This document shows positions 1-6,862 of a DNA stretch of 6,870 nucleotides, piece by piece. A model generated the notes under the pieces. It did no database searches, was not told the origin of the DNA, and was given only the letters and a program-made list of their open reading frames with translations. The stretch comes from Candidatus Aenigmatarchaeota archaeon (GTDB lineage: Archaea > Aenigmatarchaeota > Aenigmatarchaeia > QMZP01): the NCBI GenBank assembly GCA_015520105.1, contig WAQT01000046.1:1-6870 (forward strand), read 5' to 3'. Position 1 is the stretch's first letter. Every line of letters begins with the position of its first letter. Position numbers and translations under genes: made by a program.

Positions 1-2744
1 CCGGAGAGCCACAAATCTATGAAGGAGGTTAACTCCCCGGAATCCACGCAACCGTCGCGGTCGGAGTCTGCTTTGTGGGCAAACAGGAAAACCTCCCACT
101 CGTCCGGAATGTTCCATGCAGAAACGTTCCTGTGCGCGGAATAGACGAAACTCCCCGTGTCTTTGTCGTTGTTTGCAAGCAGCATTCCTGCCCTGTTTCC
201 CTGCACATGCTCCATGCCTATGTCTTTCAGCGGGATTTCCATCTCCACAGAATACGAACCGGGAGAATTCTGGACAGCGGTCTTGAATCCTGTGCTGTTC
301 CATGCGCTGTCTCCGTAGTTATTTGTGTTTTCGTTCCCCATCGCGTCCCAGAAGCTTCCGTTGGCATTCACAATGAAATGATAATCTCCGCTCTTCATTG
401 ACGCGCCGCCGTCATTCCCTGCGTCTATGAATACCTCCACGCTGTCATCTGTCCATGTGCTTCCATCCCTCTCCCTGCGGACAGAGATGGTTTCGCTGTC
501 TTCCACATCAAACGCCACGTATATGGCATTCCTGTTATAGAACAGAAACGCATTCACGTAGTTGTCGCTGTCCGGTAATGAGAAGTTCACAGCAAGAGCG
601 TCCTGCCACGCTGTCTCGTTTATATAACCATCCAATACCGGCCCGTTATCAGAATACGGCACGATTCTCTCCATGCACTTTCCGCAGTCGCTCTCGCATG
701 AGGAGCATGTCTCTCCGGAACTGCACACACTGTCCCCGCATGCTGCGGTGTCCTCGCTGTCGTCTTGGGCGGAGGAGCAGCCCGGGTCTTGCGGATAGTC
801 TATGAGGGAGTCGCCGTCATTGTCTGTTCCGTCAGAACATTGTGTTGCAGGAGCAACCGTGTATTCTATCGGTCCTATGTCAGGAACGGCTGTCCCGTCA
901 CTGTCGCCGTCGAGCGGTATTGCGTTTCCCTCGATATCCAAGGAAAGACCAACATCTGTCCCTGCATCTATTGCCGGAGAGCCCGGTAACAGAGCGTAAT
1001 CGCTGTTCTGGGGGTCTGCTATCATGGGGTCTGCCTGCATGGAATTTGCCTCTGACCCCGGAAATTCTGACTGCCATTCGCTCAGGTTTCTGTAAACAGT
1101 GTTTCCGTATGAGAGCACGTTGTCGTCTCCTGTCTCATAAAAGATGTTGTTGGATGTGTCTATGTAGCTCACGTTTCCCCTTCCCTGAATGTACATTGCC
1201 ACCCCGTTATCCAGGAATATGTTGTTCTTGATTTCCCAATTTCCCCTGAGTTCGACGTTGTCCTTGATTCCTATTCCGTATGTGAGGTAGTGATAGAAGA
1301 GGTTGTTGTTCACCTTCACGTTTTCGAACACTGCAGGAGCAATGTGGTTGTGGTTGAATGTGATAGCCCGCTGTGAATATGATGTCTCCGCTATTCCATT
1401 ATGCTCCGGCTGGGAGAATATGTTTCCGTAAATCTCGATGTTCTTGTATGTCGGGGTTCCTCCGTCTCCGTACAAAGAGACTGCTGCTCCAAGGACATCT
1501 TCAAAGACGTTGTATCTTATAACAAGACCGTCTCCCTGGTCGCTGTACTTTCCTGCAATCTCTATCGCGTATCCCAGGTCATCTCCGTTCACCTCCGCAT
1601 CCCATTCTGGCGTTTCTGCTGTGTCGTCGGTGTCATGGAAATATGAATACTGTATTGTGACGTTTCTCCATCTGAAGTTCGGGGTTGCTCCGACAGCGTT
1701 CTGGTCTCCGGACACAAGGTCCGAATAGAGCGGTTTGCGTGCCCATTTCGTGAACTCGCAACGGTCTATAAGCATGTCCTGACCAATGAGTATTGCCGCG
1801 CCTACCATGTGGTCGAAATAAGAATTCTTTATCGTGCCGTATCTTCCCATCCTGATGAAATAGCCTGCGATTTCAGAGAAGCGCGAACTGTCAACAACAT
1901 TGTGGGTTCCCTTCAACGCAATGCCTGCGTCTGGGTCGTCCTCCCTGCTGCATCTTCCCAGTATCGGTTTTCCTGTTATGTTCTTCAGGGTTATGTAGTC
2001 TGACTCGTACGTTGTTCTGATTATGGCGCTTCCTGTAACGAAATTAAGCCCTTCGATAGTGACATAGTCATGCTCGTCTTCAAAATCGAATATCGGGAGA
2101 AATCTTCTGTTCGTTTTGTCCACGCAGTGAATCCCTATAAGCAGGTAGTCTGAAGGTGTCTTTCCCTTCTTTGTTGCGAAATAATGGTCATATCCTCCTG
2201 TGGGCTGATATTCTCTGGAGTACTCTCCCTCTTCATCAAGCTCGCTCTGGTCGTTCCTGACATAACCGTGCCTGACGTTTCCGTAATCGCTGTCAGAACC
2301 TGTTCTTGGCGCCCAGTACAGAGAGTGGTACCATGTCCCGTATTTGTCGTCCTTGTATACGTCTACATTACCCCTCTCTTCGTAAAGAGTCCATTCGCTG
2401 TCGGGTATTATCACGCCCCCGACAACATAAACTTTTTCGTTCTGATAGTTTGATATCACTATCCTGTTGTCAGGAGTTCCGCTCACTCCGGGATTGAGGT
2501 TCAGCCCGTTCTCTACGTACACTCCGGCCCTTATCTGCAGGTCATCTCCTTGGTCAAGAAGGCTCAGGCCAGCAGCGATTGTTTTCTTTGGCCCTGTTGT
2601 GCCTCCTGTGTAAACAGGGCTTGTTCCGTCATAGGAGTCCTGACCGTTTACAGCGTCCACATAATATGTGGTGGCAGAGGAGAGCGGAGCCAGCAATAAG
2701 ACGAACAGAACAAAAACCAGAAGCGCCCTGATTCTGTTTCTCAA
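1..2744 (-). CDS. Secreted right-handed beta-helix protein with CBM9-like and EF-hand domains (C-terminus cut by window edge)
   Basis: This frame stays open from a TTG at 2744 to the left edge: 914 codons and no stop. From the TTG the product begins MRNRIRALLVF, a classic signal peptide (basic n-region, hydrophobic core, SSA before Thr25). Residues 27-80 (YYVDAVNGQDSYDG, then GDDLQIRAGVYVENG) match the opening of pectate-lyase-like beta-helix proteins. Residues about 225-540 hold helix rungs ending in N-x-F/Y-F type steps (NSYF 307, YNVF 411, GNIF 440, NNLF 480, NNIF 507 and 532). Residues 571-628 (DPMIADP, PGSPAIDAG, DIGPIEY) are the usual closing strands. An Asp-rich segment (635-665) and a six-cysteine segment (669-690) follow. 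Residues 695-889 resemble carbohydrate-binding family 9 (DGYINETAW, DDSVEVFID, HFIVNANG, WD). Residues 893-904 form an EF-hand loop with Asp at loop positions 1, 3, 5 and 9 and Glu at 12. It probably acts outside the cell on or with polysaccharide; no catalytic residues can be named. Fold is confident, function is not. Confidence 0.88.
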   Translation of the reverse strand, partial: MRNRIRALLVFVLFVLLLAPLSSATTYYVDAVNGQDSYDGTSPVYTGGTTGPKKTIAAGLSLLDQGDDLQIRAGVYVENGLNLNPGVSGTPDNRIVISNYQNEKVYVVGGVIIPDSEWTLYEERGNVDVYKDDKYGTWYHSLYWAPRTGSDSDYGNVRHGYVRNDQSELDEEGEYSREYQPTGGYDHYFATKKGKTPSDYLLIGIHCVDKTNRRFLPIFDFEDEHDYVTIEGLNFVTGSAIIRTTYESDYITLKNITGKPILGRCSREDDPDAGIALKGTHNVVDSSRFSEIAGYFIRMGRYGTIKNSYFDHMVGAAILIGQDMLIDRCEFTKWARKPLYSDLVSGDQNAVGATPNFRWRNVTIQYSYFHDTDDTAETPEWDAEVNGDDLGYAIEIAGKYSDQGDGLVIRYNVFEDVLGAAVSLYGDGGTPTYKNIEIYGNIFSQPEHNGIAETSYSQRAITFNHNHIAPAVFENVKVNNNLFYHYLTYGIGIKDNVELRGNWEIKNNIFLDNGVAMYIQGRGNVSYIDTSNNIFYETGDDNVLSYGNTVYRNLSEWQSEFPGSEANSMQADPMIADPQNSDYALLPGSPAIDAGTDVGLSLDIEGNAIPLDGDSDGTAVPDIGPIEYTVAPATQCSDGTDNDGDSLIDYPQDPGCSSAQDDSEDTAACGDSVCSSGETCSSCESDCGKCMERIVPYSDNGPVLDGYINETAWQDALAVNFSLPDSDNYVNAFLFYNRNAIYVAFDVEDSETISVRRERDGSTWTDDSVEVFIDAGNDGGASMKSGDYHFIVNANGSFWDAMGNENTNNYGDSAWNSTGFKTAVQNSPGSYSVEMEIPLKDIGMEHVQGNRAGMLLANNDKDTGSFVYSAHRNVSAWNIPDEWEVFLFAHKADSDRDGCVDSGELTSFIDLWLS

Positions 2745-2763
2745 ACTCTCACATATTAGTATT

Positions 2764-2771
2764 GGTATAAA
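2764..2771 (-). promoter_or_regulatory. TATA-like box for the beta-helix gene
   Basis: Read on the minus strand this is TTTATACC. Its centre lies about 23-24 nt before the TTG at 2744. This spacing suggests that transcription starts at or next to the start codon, giving a leaderless mRNA. It supports TTG as the true start: no ATG occurs in this frame between the box and the signal peptide. Confidence 0.55.
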
Positions 2772-2792
2772 TCGGTTATATTGTTTGGTGCG

Positions 2793-2812
2793 CCCGGACC
2801 GGCAGTTCCGGG
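2793..2812. repeat. GC-rich inverted repeat in the divergent promoter region
   Basis: CCCGGA at 2793-2798 and TCCGGG at 2807-2812 form a perfect 6-bp inverted repeat around an 8-nt spacer. It lies between the two outward-facing TATA-like boxes (2764-2771 minus, 2865-2872 plus), in an otherwise AT-rich gap. It could be an operator for a dimeric regulator or a chance palindrome; no known site is recognised. Confidence 0.35.
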
Positions 2813-2864
2813 GTTTACTGTCTCCGAAAGTGTTGGCAACAGGTTAAACAAGCGTTTGGTTGGG

Positions 2865-2872
2865 TTATTTTA
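2865..2872 (+). promoter_or_regulatory. TATA-like box for the nitroreductase-family gene
   Basis: TTATTTTA is centred about 25 nt before the ATG at 2894, which suits an archaeal leaderless transcript. No Shine-Dalgarno motif is visible just before the ATG (ATTATCAAT). Confidence 0.5.
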
Positions 2873-2893
2873 ACTCTTGATGAAATTATCAAT

Positions 2894-3409
2894 ATGGACG
2901 CTGCCGAATGCATAAAATCGAGAACGACTGTGAGGGAATACCTGCCCGAGGACTTGCCAGAGGAGGATGTCAGGGAGATTCTCGAGGCCGCTGTCGCCGC
3001 TCCGTCTTCGGGAAACTCCCAGGACTGGGAGTTTGTTGTGGTCAGGAACAGAGAAACAAAAAGGAAGCTCGCTGAAGCGGCTCTCGGCCAGAGGTTTGTT
3101 GAGGAGGCGCCTGTTGCGATAGTGGTGTGCTGCAATCGCAAGAGGAACCTCTACGGAGAACGGGGTTCGTCTTTGTACTCTATCCAGAACAGCGCCGCAG
3201 CAATAGAGAATCTCATGCTCGCCGCGTGGTCGAAGGGCGTAGGCTCCTGCTGGGTAGGAGCGTTCAGGGAGAGCGAGGTTGCAGCGGCTGTTGGACTGCC
3301 TGAAGACGTAAGACCTCTTGCAATCATAACGCTTGGTTATCCCAAAAGGATTCCGGAGAAGCCCAGGAGGCTTCCTCTCGACAGTGTCGTGCACAGGGAA
3401 AGGTTTTAA
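2894..3409 (+). CDS. Nitroreductase family protein (FMN-dependent oxidoreductase)
   Basis: This 171-residue protein has the family landmarks in order. The N-terminal FMN-phosphate motif is SRTTVREY at 9-16 (Arg10, Arg14), the counterpart of the usual RRSIRxF. The second cofactor motif, APSSGNSQDWEFVVV, is at 36-50. The helix QNSAAAIENLMLAAWSKG (98-115) runs into VGSCWVGAF (116-124), and the C-terminal strand ITLGYP (145-150) precedes a basic, proline-rich tail ending near PLDSVVHRERF. The length is normal for the compact archaeal and bacterial members, which are homodimeric cytosolic flavoproteins using NAD(P)H to reduce quinones, nitroaromatics or unknown substrates. The physiological substrate cannot be read from the sequence. 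The ATG at 2894 fits both the family N-terminus and the upstream TATA-like box. The gene is divergent from the beta-helix gene and 23 nt upstream of the CxxC membrane protein. A few F420- or deiodinase-related enzymes share this fold, so the exact reaction is open. Confidence 0.9.
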   Translation: MDAAECIKSRTTVREYLPEDLPEEDVREILEAAVAAPSSGNSQDWEFVVVRNRETKRKLAEAALGQRFVEEAPVAIVVCCNRKRNLYGERGSSLYSIQNSAAAIENLMLAAWSKGVGSCWVGAFRESEVAAAVGLPEDVRPLAIITLGYPKRIPEKPRRLPLDSVVHRERF

Positions 3410-3413
3410 TAAA
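3404..3413 (+). promoter_or_regulatory. TATA-like box overlapping the nitroreductase stop codon
   Basis: TTTTAATAAA starts in the last sense codon of the nitroreductase gene, contains its TAA stop (3407-3409) and is centred about 24-25 nt before the ATG at 3433. That matches the spacing at the other genes here, so the downstream gene may have its own promoter. The AT-rich run could instead be an ordinary intergenic stretch. Confidence 0.4.
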
Positions 3414-3432
3414 AAAGAGCCAAAACTAACGC

Positions 3433-3903
3433 ATGGCTTCTGAAAACTCCTTCTTCAAGGAGAGAATGTTCGCTGTCGTGATAGGCCTGCTCATGATAGG
3501 TTCGACAGCGGGTTACGCCTTCCTTAACGCAAGTTCAGGAAGCGGAAACAAGCAGGTGCAGAACAGCGTGCCTGACATAGTGAACAGGAAGCTTACGCTC
3601 GATGAGCAGAGAAGCGTGTTCCTTTCCGGAAGGGTTCTGATAGAGAACCGCTTCTCGGATGAATGCGGCTACTGCCTCGAGAGGAATCCCGTGCTCGAGG
3701 GATTTGCAAGGAGAATGTCGGGCTTCGTTGTGCTTGAGAACATAAGAGTGGATTATCTCAACGAGACCGGGCTTGACATGATAGGGTCTGGTGGAAGGAT
3801 AGTGGAGATAAACAACGAGACCTTGACTGAAGAAGGCCTTCTTGACATTTTCTGCGACATCGCGATGAAGATCCCGAAGGAATGCGTACTGAGGGAGGTT
3901 TAG
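3433..3903 (+). CDS. Membrane-anchored CxxC protein, possibly thioredoxin-like
   Basis: This is a 156-residue protein. Its N-terminus has one hydrophobic segment (about residues 12-31, MFAVVIGLLMIGSTAGYAFL) after a short charged start. It is either an uncleaved anchor or a signal peptide that puts the rest outside the membrane. A linker rich in Ser, Gly, Asn and Gln (32-50) follows. The folded part starts near 60 with a strand (GRVLIENRF) leading into ECGYC (Cys78, Cys81) and an amphipathic helix (LERNPVLEGFARRM). Then come VVLENIRVDYL, the strand GRIVEI (121-126) and a last helix with Cys141 and Cys151. Strand-CxxC-helix order suggests a thioredoxin fold. However, the loop before GRIVEI reads GSG rather than the cis-proline usual in thioredoxins, so redox activity is inference. 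No specific family is recognised. The gene follows the nitroreductase gene by 23 nt and converges on alaS. Confidence 0.85.
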   Translation: MASENSFFKERMFAVVIGLLMIGSTAGYAFLNASSGSGNKQVQNSVPDIVNRKLTLDEQRSVFLSGRVLIENRFSDECGYCLERNPVLEGFARRMSGFVVLENIRVDYLNETGLDMIGSGGRIVEINNETLTEEGLLDIFCDIAMKIPKECVLREV

Positions 3904-3904
3904 C

Positions 3905-3912
3905 TTTTGTTT
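3905..3912 (+). terminator. Possible oligo-T terminator after the CxxC protein gene
   Basis: TTTTGTTT begins two bases after the TAG stop at 3901-3903, without a GC hairpin. Archaeal RNA polymerase commonly terminates at T-rich tracts, and a stop is expected here because the next gene converges. The run is short and interrupted by one G. Confidence 0.35.
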
Positions 3913-3932
3913 CGTCGGCTTCTGGACTAGGC

Positions 3933-3942
3933 AAACAACAAT
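3933..3942 (-). terminator. Possible T-rich terminator after alaS
   Basis: On the minus strand this reads ATTGTTGTTT, about 10 nt past the alaS stop (TAA at 3954-3952). It is a weak T-rich tract and the only candidate in the 48-nt convergent gap. Confidence 0.22.
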
Positions 3943-3951
3943 ATCTTCGAA

Positions 3952-6843
3952 TTATTGTCCCATAATCTTCACAAGCTTCGAAAGCTCTGCCTTTCCCTGG
4001 CCGAGCTTCTGGTTTCCTCCTCCCGAGCCGCCTGCCTTCTGGCAGAGTTCGCGTATCTCCTTTCCCATGTCTTTCGTGTTGCTCATTCCAACCACATCGC
4101 CTGCCTGATTGGAGAGTATCACTGTCGCCTCTGGCCTGAGCTTCAGCACCGCCGATGCTGTCTCTATAAGTTCCTTTCTTGTCCCTTGAATAATATCGAA
4201 CACCAGAGTGCCTCTCTCCTTCTTCAGGATGGCATCAGCCCGTGACTCCGCTGCTCTGGAAAGGAGCTTTTCCTTCTCCTTCTTCAGCGATTTCCATGCA
4301 TTAAACACCGATTCTGCCAGCTCTCTGAGAGTGCGCGGCTTCTCTTTTGGAATGAAGCTTTCGGAATCCAGAGATATCTCTTCTACGCCGATGCTTCTCC
4401 TTGCATTGTTGAGTTCCTCGTGCTCTCTGAGAATCTCCTCGCAGAATCTCTTCATGGTTGCCGGAAGGGTCTTCGGCTCCACAGAGAGGGCTTCCGCTGC
4501 ATCATGAACCTCGCTTGCAATATCGGTGTCTGTTCTCAGGGAGAATGAGAACGAGGATATGCCGAGGGTGTTGACGTAACCGAGAGTCTCTTTTGCGACT
4601 CTTTCCATCTCCTCTATATACCTGTAGGCAGAGGTTCCGCATGCAAACTCTATTCTGTTAACGCCGTCCTGTATCCTTTCGGTTTTGATTATCTTTATTA
4701 GTTCTATCTCTCCTGTCCTTTTCACGTGAGTTCCTCCGCAGCCCTCTACATCGAATCCGTTTGCAACGTTCACTACCCTTATGGTCTTTCCAGGAGAGGC
4801 ACCTCCCTGATAGAGAACGAAGCCGTATTTCGCCTCTGCTTCTTTCCGCGGCATGAAGAAGGCATCCACCCTGTGGTCCTCCGAGACTATCCTGTTCGCG
4901 AGCTTCTCTATTTGTTTGATTTCGTCTTTTGTGAAGGGTTTGTAGTGGGAAAGGTCTATTCTCGAGATGTCAAGACCTTTTTTCGCTCCTGCCTGCCAGA
5001 GATGCTTTCCGACAACCTTTCTCGCTGAACCGGCGACAACATGCGTGGCGGTGTGCATCCTCATGAGCTGGTGTCTTCTTTCCCAGTCGATAATCCCATG
5101 CACACTGTCTCCCTCTTTCGGGCCTTTGCACTTGTGAACCACCACCCCGCCTATCTTGTGGCTTGCCTCGACGCTGTATTTCTTTCCTTTTGAAATCAGG
5201 ATTCCGGAGTCGCCTGGCTGCCCGCCTCCCTCCGGGTAGAAGAGAGTCCTGTCCAAAACAACCCATGGGCCAGAGACCTTCAAAACCTTCGCGTCGAACT
5301 CCCTCTCGTAGGGCTTCTCGTAATAGAGAAGCTTTGTCTCAGGCATTCCGGATAAATCGATTCTCGCTTCTTCCGCTTCCTCCTCCTTCTCTCCGACCAT
5401 GTGCATGTCCGTTATTTTTGTATAGAAGTCGGGGGGTATCTCAAACGGGATTCCGGCTTTCTTCGCTTCCGCCTCAACAATCTCTGGAGTCACTCCGTTT
5501 GAGGTGTAGAGTTTTATGAGGGAATCCGTGTTCAGCCTTCCTCTTGAGAGTTCTTTCCTCACTATGGAACGGGCCTTTTCTATGGTCTTTCTGTATCTCT
5601 CCCTCTCTATTTCGACAATCTTCGAGAAGAGGTCCAGACCTTCCATAAGCTCTGGAAAGAGGGGGTGGAGATGTTTAGCGTGAAGCCTTGCTATGTCATC
5701 AAGCGAGAAGGGAAAACCGAACTCGTCAAGGAAGGAGAAGGCCCTTCGCAGCAGGACCCTGAGGTTGTAGCCTCCGCCTGTGTTGGAGGGTATTCCGGCA
5801 TCGGTAACCGCGAACAGGAGTGTTTTGGTGTGGTCGGCTATGGCATACATTGCCTGCATCGGCTCCACTATATCGAGCATCTCCCTGACAGAGATTCCCA
5901 AAGACTTTGCTATCTGTTCCCTTGCTTTGTCTATGTTCCTGACCTCGTCTATGTTCAGATTTCCCGCAAGATTCGCGTAGCGGTTGAGCACATCGCTCTC
6001 CCTGAATCCTGCCTGTTTCTTCATCCATTTTATCACAGGCCCGAACACGGCGTCGTATCCTGTGTGCGTTCCCTGCGAGAACCACACAAGCCTCTCGTGC
6101 CCCCAGCCGACGTCTATAACCTTTAGCGGAAGCTCCTTGTAGGAGTCCCCTGTCTTTGTGAACTGCATGAACACGGAGTTCACGAGTTCGAGTCCGCGGG
6201 AGAATGTTTCTATCGAGGGGCCGAAGGCGGAGAAATCCGGCATCGCCCAGAGGTCTTCCTTGTAGGTCAATTCCTCCTCGGGTATGCCCATCCTTTCAGT
6301 GAGGAAGCGGAAGTTAAGTTCTATGCAGCGGTCTTTCCAGTATCCGCCGAAGGAGTGCTGGCCGGACATTATGAAGGAGGTGTGGTGCCTTCCTGTCACG
6401 CCAACATTTGGAATGTCATTGAAGCGCAGGCACACCTGAGGAACAACAAGGGTCTTTGCCGGATACTCGAACACCATGTTTCCCTGGTCTATCCTCTGGA
6501 AGTCCTGTATCGATGCCATTGTGAAGAAGAGGTCCGGCCTCCACCTGTCTATCACCGGATATCTCGGGACAGAAGCGTGGCCATTCTTTTTGAAGAAGTC
6601 CTCGAACTCCCTCCACGCCTCTATGTAGTCAAACTTTCTCTTTGTTATCGGGTTTCCTATGAATTCGTACTTCTGGCAGGGCGGGTCTCCGCAGTCCTCC
6701 CTGTCAGGGTTCAGTGTCCAGAAATGCCGGCCGCACGTCTTGCAGGACTTTCGTACGAAGCCCTTCTCCCTGAATATCTCAAGCTCGTAGTGCTTCTTCC
6801 AGTCACGGGAAAAGCTTTTCCTGAGGGAGTCTTTTGTGAACAT
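3952..6843 (-). CDS. alaS: Alanyl-tRNA synthetase, archaeal type
   Basis: This complete 963-residue cytosolic enzyme charges tRNA-Ala with alanine. The N-terminus carries a zinc-ribbon-like segment typical of archaeal AlaRS (Cys34, Cys37, Cys51, Cys56 around FWTLN). The class II catalytic core follows: motif 1 near RYPVIDRWRPDLFF (94-107), motif 2 around CLRFNDIPNVGVTGRHHTS (138-156), and motif 3 at GGGYNLRVLLRRA (356-368). The editing domain that clears Ser-tRNA-Ala and Gly-tRNA-Ala begins near YPEGGGQPGDSG (536-547). It keeps all four metal ligands: His597 and His601 in HTATH, Cys702 and His706 in CGGTH. The C-terminal C-Ala/DHHA1 region (about 870-963) contains VILSN and the glycine-rich GGSGGGNQKLGQGK (938-951). 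Length is at the upper end for archaeal AlaRS. The ATG at 6843 places about 20 residues before the family-typical ELEIFREKGFVRK start, which is acceptable, and fits an upstream TATA-like box. No truncation or missing key residue is seen. Confidence 0.97.
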   Translation of the reverse strand: MFTKDSLRKSFSRDWKKHYELEIFREKGFVRKSCKTCGRHFWTLNPDREDCGDPPCQKYEFIGNPITKRKFDYIEAWREFEDFFKKNGHASVPRYPVIDRWRPDLFFTMASIQDFQRIDQGNMVFEYPAKTLVVPQVCLRFNDIPNVGVTGRHHTSFIMSGQHSFGGYWKDRCIELNFRFLTERMGIPEEELTYKEDLWAMPDFSAFGPSIETFSRGLELVNSVFMQFTKTGDSYKELPLKVIDVGWGHERLVWFSQGTHTGYDAVFGPVIKWMKKQAGFRESDVLNRYANLAGNLNIDEVRNIDKAREQIAKSLGISVREMLDIVEPMQAMYAIADHTKTLLFAVTDAGIPSNTGGGYNLRVLLRRAFSFLDEFGFPFSLDDIARLHAKHLHPLFPELMEGLDLFSKIVEIERERYRKTIEKARSIVRKELSRGRLNTDSLIKLYTSNGVTPEIVEAEAKKAGIPFEIPPDFYTKITDMHMVGEKEEEAEEARIDLSGMPETKLLYYEKPYEREFDAKVLKVSGPWVVLDRTLFYPEGGGQPGDSGILISKGKKYSVEASHKIGGVVVHKCKGPKEGDSVHGIIDWERRHQLMRMHTATHVVAGSARKVVGKHLWQAGAKKGLDISRIDLSHYKPFTKDEIKQIEKLANRIVSEDHRVDAFFMPRKEAEAKYGFVLYQGGASPGKTIRVVNVANGFDVEGCGGTHVKRTGEIELIKIIKTERIQDGVNRIEFACGTSAYRYIEEMERVAKETLGYVNTLGISSFSFSLRTDTDIASEVHDAAEALSVEPKTLPATMKRFCEEILREHEELNNARRSIGVEEISLDSESFIPKEKPRTLRELAESVFNAWKSLKKEKEKLLSRAAESRADAILKKERGTLVFDIIQGTRKELIETASAVLKLRPEATVILSNQAGDVVGMSNTKDMGKEIRELCQKAGGSGGGNQKLGQGKAELSKLVKIMGQ

Positions 6844-6862
6844 GGGATATATTTGAAACCGA

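Noticed and set aside
22..29. Strong GAAGGAGG Shine-Dalgarno-like string on the plus strand
   Set aside because: It lies inside the coding sequence of the minus-strand gene (codons for LTSF) and is not followed by a plausible plus-strand gene.
75..2497. Several plus-strand open frames of 63-129 codons in the left third
   Set aside because: They lie antisense to the continuous 914-codon minus-strand frame, which has a signal peptide and recognisable domains. The plus-strand products are rich in Cys, Arg and Ser with no recognisable motif.
2752..2754. ATG on the minus strand as a start for the beta-helix gene
   Set aside because: It is followed at once by TGA and is out of frame with the signal peptide. 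The GTG four bases further on also runs into a TGA after two codons.
2815..3394. Two minus-strand open frames (108 and 174 codons) opposite the nitroreductase gene
   Set aside because: They are antisense shadows of a clear nitroreductase-family protein and show no domain or plausible promoter of their own.
3939..3957. Small inverted repeat CAATA...TATTG over the end of alaS
   Set aside because: The stem is only 5 bp, AT-rich and overlaps the stop codon, so it is too weak to be called a terminator hairpin or regulatory site.
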